64,000 nucleotides of DNA, taken from Verticillium longisporum (taxonomy: Eukaryota; Ascomycota; Sordariomycetes; Glomerellales; Plectosphaerellaceae). Within the stretch, counting starts at the first letter, position 1; each line of letters opens with the position of its first letter. The translations under genes were made by a program, and so were the position numbers. The notes beneath the pieces were generated by a model. That model was given only the letters and a program-made list of their open reading frames with translations, ran no database searches and was not told the origin of the DNA. This document shows, piece after piece, positions 12,801 to 24,262 of the stretch. The stretch is taken from contig JAETXT010000002.1 of the NCBI GenBank assembly GCA_019188255.1, positions 744,001-808,000 of the forward strand. The letters are read 5' to 3'.

Positions 12801-15642
12801 TGCGCCGAGGCAAAGCAGCTGCCGAACAGGGCGTGATGGACGATGCTGATGCTGATGCCGATGATGATGTCGGTAGATGGCGAGTAAAGGTAGGTAGGTA
12901 CTTCGGGATAGCCTCGCAGCCTAGACTAGGGATGGCGAGACCGAAGTGCACTCAGCCTTGGGGCTGGGCGGTACCTTGATGCAACGTCGGTCTAGGTTTG
13001 GGGGGGCTCATGAGGATGGCGAGGGATTGCCAACACATCGGTTTGGGTCCTGGTGACCACGGAGCGTATGCAAGTTTGGGCGGTGAGAGGCGTGGAAGGC
13101 GAGAAGGCGAAAGACGAGATGGTGTGGTGAGGGGTGTGGGGGGATCGATTGGGGGGGCATTTACCTAAGCCTGCCACCGTAACAGACGGAGAGTCCTGCA
13201 TGTCTACCTGTCTATCTGCAGGTTTCTTGATCCCAGAGTACGGGCTGGATATTCGAATTAAATTGGAATATTATTTCCTCAGACGCCAACATCTTGATCC
13301 AACCTCTGGGGGCTGCTCAATGGATCTGGCACGCTGTTTGTTTTCTTTTGCGCAGCTGGCGATCGATACCCCAACCACTCTCTCTTCACCTTTCGTCGGC
13401 CCGCGGGTGGCGTGGAATGGCCTGGCTCCGGCGCTGCCCGCGGTGCTCTCCCGCCCGTTAGCTTCCGTCAGTGTACCCAGGTCCCCTGTAATCTGCCCTG
13501 TGCTGGGAGAGGCAGGCCTCTAGGTACCACAGCGCAGTGCATCGACTTCACATGTCCGAGAAAGACAATGCTCGTCCTGTGGCGAGCACCATCTTGTCAC
13601 ATACTGTCCGCAGCAGAACATTCGATTTCATTATTTTCTCTATTTTCCTGGAATAAGTCATCTCCGCGCGGCACAAGTACCGCCCCCCATCGCCATCCAA
13701 TGGATGCCGTCGAACATCATGCACGATAGTCCATGTGTCCTGGTCGACCTGATAGACTGCATGCAGCCCGAGCATCCATCATGTGAGTCAGCTGGACAGG
13801 CACATACTGTCCTCCGCGCTACCTGTCTGTGTTGCAATACCTAGGTACCTAAAGGTTAGCCCTCGGCCCACCAGCCACGTCGACTTTCTAGGGTCCCCAG
13901 GCCGGAGCTGCTGGATTGCGCCTGCACTGTCTGCACCGCCTCACCAAATCACCTTGCGTGCTGACGTTCCAGCCCCAGCTCATTCTGGCCTCTGGAACTG
14001 ACAGCCTAGCCCTTGATGCCTCGCCCCAAACAGCAAATCGCAGACTGTGTCTCTGCTGTGTCGGGCGTATTGCTGGGTTGGGGGATTGGCTGAGCCTACG
14101 ACTGATGACATGCGCTCGCTGCCTATGCTTCTGCTGGCGGGCTGACCGAAAACACCAAGTCCTGCGGCATGGGTTCACACGTTCAAGAATAATGGATTCT
14201 TTTTATTCGAAATATTCATGAATACATCTCAATGTACATCTTAAATCTCACAGTAAGAAGCAAGATCGACATTGCTCCCACACCAGGCTGAACCTCCTTC
14301 CACCAAGCTGGGAAATAAGGCTGTCAAATGCCCCCCCCCGTCTCACAGTGCCCCTGGCACCATCCCACCCTACACTGGCTTGACTGGCCGCTCTACGAAG
14401 CATCGTGGGCCTTGAATCTTCGATCCCATCGAGCGTCTGGGTCATCCGACCAATTAACATCATAGCAGACCCCTCGCCGCCAATCTCCTCCTCCCATTGC
14501 AATCAGATTCACCATGGATTCTCGTCCCGAAACAATGAAGAAGAACCTCGCGAAAGTGAAACACAACATGTGGTCTTGACGGTTCAACCACACCTGCCAG
14601 AACCCTCCCATCTCGATCCCTCTAACCATCCTCCAGATCACTGATCGCGATTGGCATCTCATCCTCCTGACAGCGCTCTCCTGACCCGCCTGCTCTGCGC
14701 AGTGACGTCGTCTTCTTCCTTTTCCCAGAAGACGTCTTCTACCAACGAGAGCACTCAATCCCGCCAGATGCATTCTTCTTCCGCCCGCTTTGACGGTGCG
14801 ATCTAGCCCCCCCGGCTTCCTCTAGAGGTCTTTAGAGGAGGGACCAGGGTGGAAGACTTGCTTTGCTTGTGCGCATGCGGCGAAGACCATTAGAGTTCGT
14901 GCCGAGCCCAGTTCCCGTCTCGTCCGTGTGCCACCCCCGGCTTTCCGGCACCGGTCCGGACCATCCGCCAGGGCCCAGACGACGCACGGGGATCCGGAAT
15001 CCCCCCGGGGCGTGACGGCGTTGCTTTTTTCTTCTTCTGTACTGGCGTGTACCTTACCTACGCAAGATGCAGAACGCAGGCACCGCCGCCATACTCGTGT
15101 AGTGAGTGTGTGTGTGTGTGATGAGAAAGGAAGAAAGGAAGGAAGCGGAGGCTGCATTATCGCATGCCCTCGCGACTCGGTCGACATGGGTCGACATCCC
15201 CGGAGGCGCGATACGATTCTCGATTCTCGATGTGTTCCAGCTACTGGGTTGCCGGGGCGCGACAAGACAGAGAAGATATGGCGCGGCCCCAGGCTACATG
15301 CACACCCTGGTGGTGCCGTCGCGGTAAGGCCTGGGCCTGGGCCTGTTGGCTTCTCTGCGGGCGATGCAATATGGACGGAGCCGGCAGCGGCCTAGGTGAC
15401 GAGGTGTTTCACTGAACAGCTGCTTCATAGTCTGGGCCTTGGACGTGGTTTCTTTATTCTGCATGTCGTCAGGGGACATGTTCTTATCCTGAGCTGAGAC
15501 CACGACGATCATGTTACACACCTCAGTCGGTCATCGTTTGTGTTGCGTGCTTCACCAAGGCTCAGTCCAAATGGAAGACGTGTCCGAGATGAAACTGGGG
15601 GTATGAGAAGGTCTCCTCGAATTCCCAGTTCGTCATGAGTGA
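9877..15642. other. Gene-poor interval of 5.8 kb
   Basis: No gene is supportable here. The part next to 9876 should hold the promoter of the GH43-like gene. Visible elements are an ACCTAGGTACCT palindrome (13839–13850), a GGTAGGTAGGTA run (12886–12900), a perfect 12-bp palindrome TATTCATGAATA near 14211, and a (GT)n microsatellite (about 15105–15120). On the minus strand at about 11892–12010 a short open stretch reads like protein (CYIDSAGRLNLDPKVVP) but ends in a stop and cannot be joined to anything; it is discussed as a finding. Confidence 0.4.
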
Positions 15643-16202
15643 CTAAGCCCGAGATTCCGAGATTCCGAGAGAGCACTCAGTCTTGTCGTAGTACACTCTT
15701 GTGACACGGCAGAAGTCAGGAAGACAAGGATCGCGGGATGGAGATACGTAAATCGTTGGCAAGAGCTGCGACGACGACTGGCTGTCTGCCTTGAAAGGCA
15801 TGAAGTCATCTGAGCCGGAGCCCGTATCAGCAAGTGTAAAGAAGTGACGCTGCAAGTTCGCGCGAGACGCAAAGGGCGGTCCATAGCATTGGCTCGGTTG
15901 GTAGATGGTAGAGCGTTTAGAAGGCACTACAACGTCGCCTGGAAAGGGACCGTGAGGGGCTAACAGGCGGCGGCGAGCCATGTGCAGCGGGAGACGCTCA
16001 GGCTCTGATTTTTCTTCAGTCGCTGCAGCAAGTCAGCATGACGAAGAAGGCTTGTCAATCTGCTCAAAGCATGCCCATTGCATCAAAAATGCCTGTTTTC
16101 ACCAAAATGCTGAGGGACCATGGTGATTGAAGTCAAGGCAGGCTCGGGCTCGGACGGCGCCTGCCTTACGGGGTGTAGCGGCCGCCACTCGGTCTGAGTC
16201 AT
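15643..16202 (-). CDS. Uncharacterised 159-residue protein, divergent from the CHY zinc-finger gene
   Basis: Two exons, complement(15643..16022, 16103..16202), give 159 residues. The 80-nt intron has donor GTGAAA, a CTGAC branch site and acceptor CTGCAG, and the phase-1 junction restores one continuous frame (MVPQHF then ATEEKSEPE). The protein starts MTQTEWRPLHP, is basic around residues 47–60 (HMARRRLLAP), and then has polar Ser-rich sequence. It has no membrane segment or signal peptide. I do not recognise a family. Support comes from the clean splice signals and from its head-to-head position 291 bp from a conserved gene. Against it are its small size and lack of any motif. It could also be an antisense or 5'-UTR artefact. 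Confidence 0.5.
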
Positions 16203-16493
16203 CCTGAATCACCTTCCGTCAGCCTCGACTCCACTCCATCGTGCAATGCAACTTCACGTCGCCACTTCACGACAATACGACCATCATCTACTTGACCGAT
16301 CAGTCCGCACACCATCCGACCAAAATATCAACCACTCTTCGCAGGTCATACATACTCTAAACTCTATCAAAGCACCGGCAGCCGGCCTTGCCTTGCCTCT
16401 TCTCGCGTTACGTTTCTTGCTTTCCACTGTTCAGCTCATAGAATATTGAGCAATTTCCTTTCCATCACTGGCAACAGATCATTTGCGCCCATC
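16203..16493. promoter_or_regulatory. Likely bidirectional promoter
   Basis: This 291-bp stretch separates two divergent start codons (16202 on the minus strand, 16494 on the plus strand) and is the only place where both promoters can lie. It is C- and T-rich on the plus strand close to the CHY gene, as is common for fungal transcription starts. No specific operator is recognised. Its role is inferred only from position. Confidence 0.4.
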
Positions 16494-18578
16494 ATGATGT
16501 CACTCGAGAAACAAGGAGGAGTCACTCACCTCCAGGCCGTCACTGAACCGGCGTCCCAACGAGTCGTCTCGAAGCCCACACCCGAGGCACAGAAGAAAGA
16601 CCCGAGGGGCTACCAGGTCGAGCAGATACGCCGTCGTTTCTCGCCTCGTGAAACGACACTGAGTGGCGGCACCACGTCCCCCATCTTCCGCATCAAACCC
16701 TCAGACCCAGACTTTCCGTTCGACCTGGACTTCCTCGAGTGTGACCTTCACGTGCCGGAGGACTATCCCGAGACAGCCCCAGTTCTACACGTCAAGAACC
16801 GGAACATCCCGCGCGGTTTCGGCATCAACATCGAGCGCGGATGGGAGCGGATCGTCCGCGAGAAGCGCGGCGCCGCGACCCTTCTCGCCTTCACCCATGC
16901 CCTCGATAAGAACCTCGAGGTGTTTCTGTCGGAGCAAAAGGTCGAGACGGTCAAGCTCACCATCTTCAAAGATGACAGGCATGAGACGCCGTCCACCTCA
17001 TCGTCTCCGTTCTCTGCCGTCGCACTGGAAGCAGCGGTTCTGACGCAGGCGCCATCTGCGCCGCAGCCTACGAGACGATATGTTCCTGATGAGCCTGCCT
17101 ACACCCAGGAGCAGATCGCCGAAGCTAAAGCTCGCCGAGCACAGGAGGCGCGCCAGATCGAGACGCGCATGGGTCGGCTGAGTCTTTACCGGCGCTCCGC
17201 CGACGGTATCGTTTACACGTTGCCAATTGAGCCGAAGAGACGGTCTGAGCTTCCGGCTTCGTTGCAGGCCGTCAAGACACTGCACATGATTGTGCCGTTG
17301 CTGTATCCCCTCCAGCCACTACGAATTCAGCTGAACGAGGTCGACTCGTTTGATGCCGAACCTGTAGAGGAACTGTTCATTCAGAAGGCAGCCGAGCAAA
17401 AGCAGATGAATTTGACCAGTCATCTGAACTACCTCGCCCAGAATCTACACGTATTGGCCAAACAAGCTCAGGTTACAAAACAGAAGCAGGAAGCCGAGGC
17501 CAAGGCCAAGGAGGGTGCTGCACCAGCGGCTGCGGTCTCGCACACTTCTCAGGAGAAGCAGCCCGAAGGTTCGCTCGGCGACAGGAGTCACGTCAAGGTC
17601 ATTCCACGTCCTCCCGAGTGGGCCACGGCTGCCGATGACTCCGACTCGTCCGACTATAGCTACGATTCCGACTCTGGGTCCGATGCAGGCGGCGCCGCAC
17701 TCGAGCACGACGATCCCGTAGCAGGCTCGTCCGCGACAGCTGTCGCTGCCGACACACCTGAGCGAGGCACGGCTCTAACCTTCCCATCTATTGAACTGCA
17801 CAACATTGAGCTTTTTCAAGTCTCCCTCCTCAGCATCACAGAAAAGTGTGCTCGTTGCAAAACCTTCAACGAGGTGACCAACCTCCGCGACGGCGTGGAG
17901 CAGACCCTCTCCTGCCGCAAGTGCGCCGCCGGCCTTGCAGCCCGTTTCCGCGCACAGCTCGTCCATGCGCACTCGACGCGCGCAGGCTTCCTCGACGTGG
18001 CCGGCGCATCACTCGGCGACATGCTGCCGTCGACCTTCATTCCGACATGCGCCAAGTGCTCGACCGCGGCACCGGGACTCGTCTCTATCAGAGGTGACGC
18101 CACATCCAACGTCTGCCGGTCGTGCCACGCAAAGTTCACCTTCAAGATCCCCGACGTGCGCTTCCAAACGTACACGCCGGGTCTCCTCTCGGCGCCGGCG
18201 GCCGGGGTCGTCCGGGCCAGGGCCGAGAAGCTCGGGTTGCACGCGGGCGACCCGCTGCCGTCCCGTGGCGCGTGTGCGCACTACAGGAAAAGCTACCGGT
18301 GGTTCCGCTTCAGCTGCTGCAGCCGCGTGCACGCGTGCGATCGATGCCACGACGAGGCGGAAGATCACGTCAACGAGTGGGCGAGCCGCATGGTGTGTGG
18401 GTGGTGCAGCCGAGAGCAGCGTTACGCCGTCGACGCGTGTGGATTCTGCGGACGCAGCGTCATCGGGCGTAAAGGTCACGGGTTCTGGGAGGGAGGCAAG
18501 GGCACGAGAGATCGGGCGCTCATGTCAAGGAAGGACAAGAGGAAGTACAAACGCGTGGGACCTGCAAAGAAGGAGTGA
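16494..18578 (+). CDS. CHY-type zinc-finger protein with RWD-like domains
   Basis: An intronless frame of 694 residues starts at ATG 16494 (MMSLEKQGG; a second ATG follows directly). The N-terminal part (about residues 40–145) contains an RWD-like fold pattern with ECDLHVPEDYPETAP. A second RWD-like segment lies around 235–330 (LHMIVPLLYPLQPLRIQL). A Ser/Asp acidic linker follows at about 380–405. Two Cys4 zinc-ribbon-like units follow (CARC...CRKC near 450–475, CAKC...CRSC near 517–540). The C-terminal CHY finger runs from about 590 to 665 (RGACAHYRKSYRWFRFSCC, CDRCHDE, CGWC, CGFC), and the protein ends in a Lys/Arg-rich tail. CHY fingers bind zinc and occur in yeast Hot13 (mitochondrial intermembrane-space redox/zinc factor) and in RING-type E3 ligases of the Pirh2 class. 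This protein has no RING, so ligase activity is not implied. The RWD domains suggest protein-protein binding, perhaps in ubiquitin-related processes. Function is unproven. Confidence 0.88.
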   Translation: MMSLEKQGGVTHLQAVTEPASQRVVSKPTPEAQKKDPRGYQVEQIRRRFSPRETTLSGGTTSPIFRIKPSDPDFPFDLDFLECDLHVPEDYPETAPVLHVKNRNIPRGFGINIERGWERIVREKRGAATLLAFTHALDKNLEVFLSEQKVETVKLTIFKDDRHETPSTSSSPFSAVALEAAVLTQAPSAPQPTRRYVPDEPAYTQEQIAEAKARRAQEARQIETRMGRLSLYRRSADGIVYTLPIEPKRRSELPASLQAVKTLHMIVPLLYPLQPLRIQLNEVDSFDAEPVEELFIQKAAEQKQMNLTSHLNYLAQNLHVLAKQAQVTKQKQEAEAKAKEGAAPAAAVSHTSQEKQPEGSLGDRSHVKVIPRPPEWATAADDSDSSDYSYDSDSGSDAGGAALEHDDPVAGSSATAVAADTPERGTALTFPSIELHNIELFQVSLLSITEKCARCKTFNEVTNLRDGVEQTLSCRKCAAGLAARFRAQLVHAHSTRAGFLDVAGASLGDMLPSTFIPTCAKCSTAAPGLVSIRGDATSNVCRSCHAKFTFKIPDVRFQTYTPGLLSAPAAGVVRARAEKLGLHAGDPLPSRGACAHYRKSYRWFRFSCCSRVHACDRCHDEAEDHVNEWASRMVCGWCSREQRYAVDACGFCGRSVIGRKGHGFWEGGKGTRDRALMSRKDKRKYKRVGPAKKE

Positions 18579-18794
18579 TGCTGAAGTCTTGGTGACGCAC
18601 CGGGGCGCATGCGGCGGGTTTGAGGTGACCTTGGACAATACGCAGCGGCAGATGCCTACTCGTTTGGCTGAGATGCCAACAGGTGATAGGTTACCATTTG
18701 ACCAGACATGAACATCAAAAGTGCCAGCAGGGCTCAGGACGAATGTGTTGAGATGTCGTGATCCAGACGTGCCGCTATCACAAACCGTGGTCGT

Positions 18795-18848
18795 TCAGCA
18801 CTGGTTTGACCCTCAGCAATGGTCTGACCCTCGGCAATGGTCTGACCC
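18795..18848. repeat. Three tandem 18-bp units
   Basis: Three consecutive 18-bp copies of a TCAGCAATGGTCTGACCC-type unit. The first copy differs at two or three bases and the third at one. They lie about 215 bp past the stop of the CHY gene, probably in its 3' UTR or just beyond. Confidence 0.85.
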
Positions 18849-19554
18849 CTATCCAGCTTCACCAAGGACGTCGCGACACTGCATAGACAGGCTGAGCTCG
18901 TGACAATCTGTAAAAACACAGCCCAGTCACGAAAAGCCAGTAACGGCACGGAGGAGCAGCCCGTTGCCGGAAATACCAAACAGCAACACCCCACGCCTCA
19001 CAACCGCCTGCGACACAGATCCCAAGATAACCACCTCTCACCAGGGCCATCACACCTCCCAAACGCCCGACACATGGAAAAGGGACCCCACGTCACCACC
19101 CACACAGAAGGACTTCTGTCCAACACCATCTCAGCCGCGCACCCGCGCGTATCGCAAGCGACGCTGATTCGTCCGCAGACCTCACCACGCGCACACATCG
19201 GCACGCCTATCAGAGAGCTGCTTCGACCACCCTTTTCGCATTTCGCGCGCTCTCATTGGGGGGAGACAGAAGAATAACGATAAAAAAAGGGTTCGAACAA
19301 CCATCCTCAGTGGCTGTGTAGGTTTCTCTCGACAGCGCTTTCTGAGAGGACAGCAGGCCTGGAATAATGTGAGAGGTGAGAGTTGGCGACGCGCTGATAC
19401 GAGAGGTTGTGCTGCGCGGCGCGTCGAACTGGGTGATGCGGTCGAGGGTATCCCGCCTATTGCACACGCGCTGTTGCCGTTTCCTGCGGGATGATCCTGT
19501 CTCAGCACATATTCGTTCTGCCATTCAGAAATGACGGTATGAATAGTACTAGTA

Positions 19555-19589
19555 TCATTATTATTATTATTATTATCATTTTATTATTT
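19555..19589. repeat. ATT trinucleotide microsatellite
   Basis: A run of ATT repeats with one ATC interruption in otherwise GC-balanced non-coding DNA. Confidence 0.85.
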
Positions 19590-19870
19590 TCCTTTTCCGC
19601 CTTTCGTCACTTTGCTACAGAGGACGACATCCTCGACGGTCGTCGCAAGCAGTTCCCCTTTGACCGCCACCCCGAAACAGCAATAGGGGGGGTTCTGGGG
19701 AATAATCCCACGAATCCAATGCCTCCATCCGCCGAGGACGTGCCGCCCCCCGCCCCGCCCCTGTGACCTTTCCGGGGAGGACAAACCGGGGCGATCGAGG
19801 CCTTTTTGGTGCTTGTCATGCCCCCGAAACGCACCCGAAAGCATGCCAGCAGCGCGGGCCGTACTGGGCA

Positions 19871-19894
19871 GACAGGCAGACAGGCAGACAGGCA
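19871..19894. repeat. Three tandem 8-bp units (GACAGGCA)
   Basis: Three perfect copies of GACAGGCA follow a partial copy. Non-coding context. Confidence 0.85.
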
Positions 19895-22287
19895 AGAGAC
19901 AAGGGAGGCGCATGCGAATCCCCGAATCCTTCGCCCATCAATCACTGTGCATAGGTTGGTCAAGCACGGAACCCTGAGTCACCAACAAAGGAATCGCACA
20001 CTGCAAAGTCCCCCTCCAGGCCAGCGCGCGCGCGCAAACCCGCCCATCGGCATGCCGCGCCGTCGTAGCGGAGGAAGGACAAAGGACGGGCCTGCACCAA
20101 CACGCCTGGTTGGCAAGCGGTAGCCACAACCAACCCGTTCCGTCGGGACATGGGGAGCAGAGGAGAAACTTCGGATCCCCCAATCTCGCAAGAGTCGCAG
20201 AGGCGGACGGCAAGGGAAGGAGAGGGGCCGGGCGGAAAGATCCAAAGAGGAGGGCGGGACAGCCAAGAGCGACATGGAGAGGGGCGCTCGTGACGTATTC
20301 AAGCGAGCAGCTTCGCGGCCACACACATGGCACATGGCGTAGGCAGCGACGAGCCGCGACTTTTCCGACGACGGAGATTAGTGACACAAAGTTCTTCTCG
20401 AACGAAACGATGGGATCACGGACGAGGGGGAGGCCCGGGGGGACCGGAAGGAGAGGAAACGACGCAAATTGAACAAGCTCACCGGCCGGCCAAACATGCC
20501 CAGGCTACGGGGGATCCCTGCGAGCAGCGAGCAGAGGTTCCAACACGTTTTTCTACCCCAGGTTGGACAATCCAGCGCCGATGCCATCCATGTCTGGAGA
20601 GCGCGCGCGTCGCGGCCTGCTGCTCATCATTCATCCATCCGTGCACGCATCGGTGTGTGTGTCGCAGTCGCATGGACGGGAAATTGGACGAGGAGGAAGC
20701 CGATTGATGAAGTGTAAAACAGAGTTTCCCGGGGTCGCGACAAGCCTGCTGGTGTTTGTTGTTCGGCAGGCAACTTCATGTTGCTTCTTTTCTGATTGCA
20801 CGTCTCGAACGAGCCATGTGACGCTGCAGGGTGGTACGTACATGGAGGCCCTGCATCGAGAATCCGGGGGAATCGAGAAAAGCATGCGCCTGCGCCCACG
20901 ATCATTTCCCGTGTGTGTGCGTGTGTGTGTGGTCGGCTGTCAAGGAGCGACACGTTCTACTCGGCTCTTACGAGACGATTATCCGAATCAAGGATCTCCC
21001 GGCACCAGAGGACGGCTCTCCACGCCGAGGTCAGCAATAGCCTCGCTGGTAAGGGATGCAACTGGCCATGCCGTGGCCGTCCGAAAGGGGTCGCGTGTCA
21101 GCAATGACCAGAGCCCGGCTCGGCGTGTGGCGGGGAAATGCCGAAAAGAGAGCAACGCAAGAGAAAAAATAAGAAATAATAATAATATTTGTTTGACTGC
21201 CTCTCTAGCACACCGGCATTGACTTTGCTGCTCCAAGCTCTGTCGGTCCGACACTACTGGCCGGCCTCTCTTTCTTTCTCTGCTGACAGTTTCTTAGTGC
21301 CTGCATCTCCACATGGTCGGCCACCGTTTTTGTCTCTGCTGCACTCTTGTTCGTCAGCATGTCTCGCTCTTACGTCTCTCCTGCTACGGTCTCCCCCGAA
21401 GCGTCCGTCGCCCCCTCCCCTCTTAGCGCTTCCCCCCTCCCTCGCGGGCTCGGTTCCCGAAGCAGCAAACTCGTAACACCTCGACAGCCACGTGAGGCGC
21501 GCGAGGCTCAGCTCTCGCAGCGCAGGCAAAAGGCGGCAGGGCCAAAAGAGAAGCCGGCAGATGGACCGATGCGCTGGGCCAGATGTTCGATCGCGGGGGA
21601 GGAGCGCGGCTGGCTCGCTGTCTGTCGGCCGAGGTGCAGGCCTTAGGTACCTTACCTTACCTATGTTGCTAGGTAGGTAAGTAAGTACCGACTCCAGTAC
21701 CGTACAGCACGTTGCGTTCCTACCGAGCAAGCATAACGGAATCCGCAAAACCGCCGTGATGAACCCGTTGGCCTGTGTTCCGTCTGTGTTCCGTCTGTCG
21801 TTCACCATCAGCACGTGGAGAGCAGCAATGTCTGCCGAGCCGGCAAAATGCATATCCCCCTTGCATCCCCCGAGACTGAGCCGCAGTGCCGCGTCGGTCG
21901 GTCGCATCGTGAATTGCCCATTCGGCCATGGGCCACTGACGGCCTTGCTTCCCCTTTCTACGTCGTCTTTGTACCTTGCATTGTGCGCTCCCTCATGCAG
22001 CCGAGTGCCCTCCTGGTCCCCACATGATTCCGTGGCACCGTGGATCCGCCAATAAGGCCGACGATGCGCCTTCTAGAAGGCCTGCCCGGCTGGCGCATCG
22101 TCCCCGAGAGCCGGGTTCGCGCCTCCGCCTGCGCCTGCGCCTGCAGCCTGGCCATGCGCCTTGGCTCCCCGACTGCCGTGTGCTGCCTGCTGTACCTAGC
22201 TTAGGTGCCTGGCTCGTTTTCGCCCGTCTCGTGAACCTCGGAATCCCACAATGTCTCGCGCTGTCCGTACAACACAACCAACACGGT

Positions 22288-22329
22288 CAAGCCCACCTCC
22301 ACAAGCCCACCTCCTCAAGCCCACCTCCT
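22288..22329. repeat. Three tandem 14-bp units
   Basis: Three copies of CAAGCCCACCTCCT; the first ends in A instead of T. They are followed by a partial copy. The strand is strongly C-rich here. Confidence 0.85.
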
Positions 22330-24211
22330 CAAGCTCAAAACGCCATACAGCGCCGCATGGTCTCCAGGGGCCGCACGACCTGAAGATCACCATGTGTGCG
22401 TGCGCCCGTGTTGACCCGTCGAGCACAATGCCATTGTACCCGAGCGTGCGCTCGCTCGTTCGCTTTGCTGCCTGAGCTCCAGGTCGTTCCCCTGCGTCTC
22501 CCAAAACGTGCCCTCCAAATCCTGACTCGCATCTCTGAGTACCCCAAATCTCCCTTCTCTCTCTGCTTGGAGTAGAGCGACGAATGGGAAGGGGGCCGTG
22601 TGTCATCGACACGAGCCCGGATTGCCTCTCTCGCTCCACCCCGTAAAGAGCGCACATGGCAAACTCCGACCCAGCAGGCCATGTCCACGCCCCCCTTCTC
22701 AGAAAACCAGAGGGTCGGGGAGTCCACCGTCGCGGTCGAGACCTCGCACCACCAAGTGCAGGACGGCAAGGTCCCGAGTCAGGACACATGTGTCAGGCCC
22801 ACGCCGCTGGGGCCAATCCACACTAGCTCCGCGGCGAGCATCCGGAGCAGGGGTGGTCGTGGTGGTCGTGGTGAATAGCTCACTCGTGGTTACCCAGCGT
22901 TTGGGACATTGGCCCTAACGAGGAATAGCGCCAGAGCGCTAGTTGGTGGGAAGCAGATGAGAGAGAAAGAACAAATAACGTGGCAGGAGACCTGGTGAGC
23001 TGACTGATTAAGGCTGCTGGTAAAATCATCGTCGTCAACCTTTTGGGTGTTTGGGCCAGAAAGGACTAGGGCACGTTACATTGTTCGTCTGGCTCAAATC
23101 ATCCACCCTGCTACGACCGTATGTCACCACCCCCGTGTGGATTCGGGAGGCCCCACGAGAAGGACGTGCGCCCTTCTGGAAGTCTGGTCATGAAATAAAA
23201 TCAGAATATTCTGAATATTTTTTTTTCCCCCCAGTCTCGGTTCTCATCCTGGCAGAGCCCCATCCTCCCGTTTCTGCCAGTTTTGATCACGGTTGACTCG
23301 CGTCGGCTCCGCCAAACCTTCTGTACAGCAGATGCGCTCGTCATCGTACTTGTTCGTAATGTGATTCGGCGCCGCTTTCGTTGGTCTTCATAGCAGCATC
23401 GATATGATGGAATGATACGTACGGACTACCTTTGTCCCCCTCTGCTTCTTGCCTGAACCACCAAGATGCACCAGGGGTGGGACATCAATCGGCAGTTATC
23501 AGTCCTCACAAAAGAAAAGTGAGGCTCCCGGAGCCGTGGATCGGGGACCGGAGAAGCTCCCGGATACCTGGGCAGCATCACGCCAAGACTTCTGCAGAGC
23601 AGCTTAAGCTCTCACCGGCGGCCATCTTCCTCTCCCCGTCATCTTAGTGGCATCAGGTGCGGGAAATAAGCGCCAATGGTCCCTAGATCCGAAAATCAAA
23701 AACAAATAAAATATACTCGCAGGTCTGAGCAGGACACACCTAGAGGCCCCGCAGTACCGTCCGGTGAGATTAGACAGGCCAAGCACGGTTCGGCCTGGGG
23801 TGCTGCCAGCCTTGCGATGAAGCAGTCGGCAATTGATTTGCAAGTTGCAGCAGGTGACAGACTTTATTAGGAGCCACGCCAATGCAACCAAGAAGACTTG
23901 TGGACTTGTGTTGCATGCCTACACAGCATCTCCTTTACATCGCAGCAAGGCATGGCAGCGACGAAAGTCTCCAGCTTGTTCAGCCGGCACGCACCAATGC
24001 CGTAAAATTGCGGTCGGCCCCCTCTCAACTGTCGTGCATCTCTCCAACATGTTTGGGAGCTGGTCATCATTAGGCCGCGACGTCGAAACGCCTGGTTTTG
24101 AATGAACCGCGGGACGTTCCGGCGGTCGGATGTTGGATCATGGCTTGCCCAAGAGGGCATCATTGAGTCGTGGAGAGACAAGGCGCTGTGCGTCCCGGGG
24201 CGGCCGACGAT

Positions 24212-24262
24212 CGACAGTACTGCATTGTCCAGGAGTGTCGGCAGACCAATGCAGTACTGTCG
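24212..24262. repeat. 16-bp perfect inverted repeat with 19-nt loop
   Basis: The arms CGACAGTACTGCATTG (24212–24227) and CAATGCAGTACTGTCG (24247–24262) are exact reverse complements. A transcript of either strand could form a 16-bp stem. A second small hairpin (GTCCGC TTTG GCGGAC) lies about 45 bp downstream, near 24307–24322. No gene is recognised around it. Confidence 0.9.

Noticed and set aside
19280..19300. GGTTCGAAC resembling a tRNA B box
   Set aside because: No A box at the right distance and no cloverleaf can be drawn around it.
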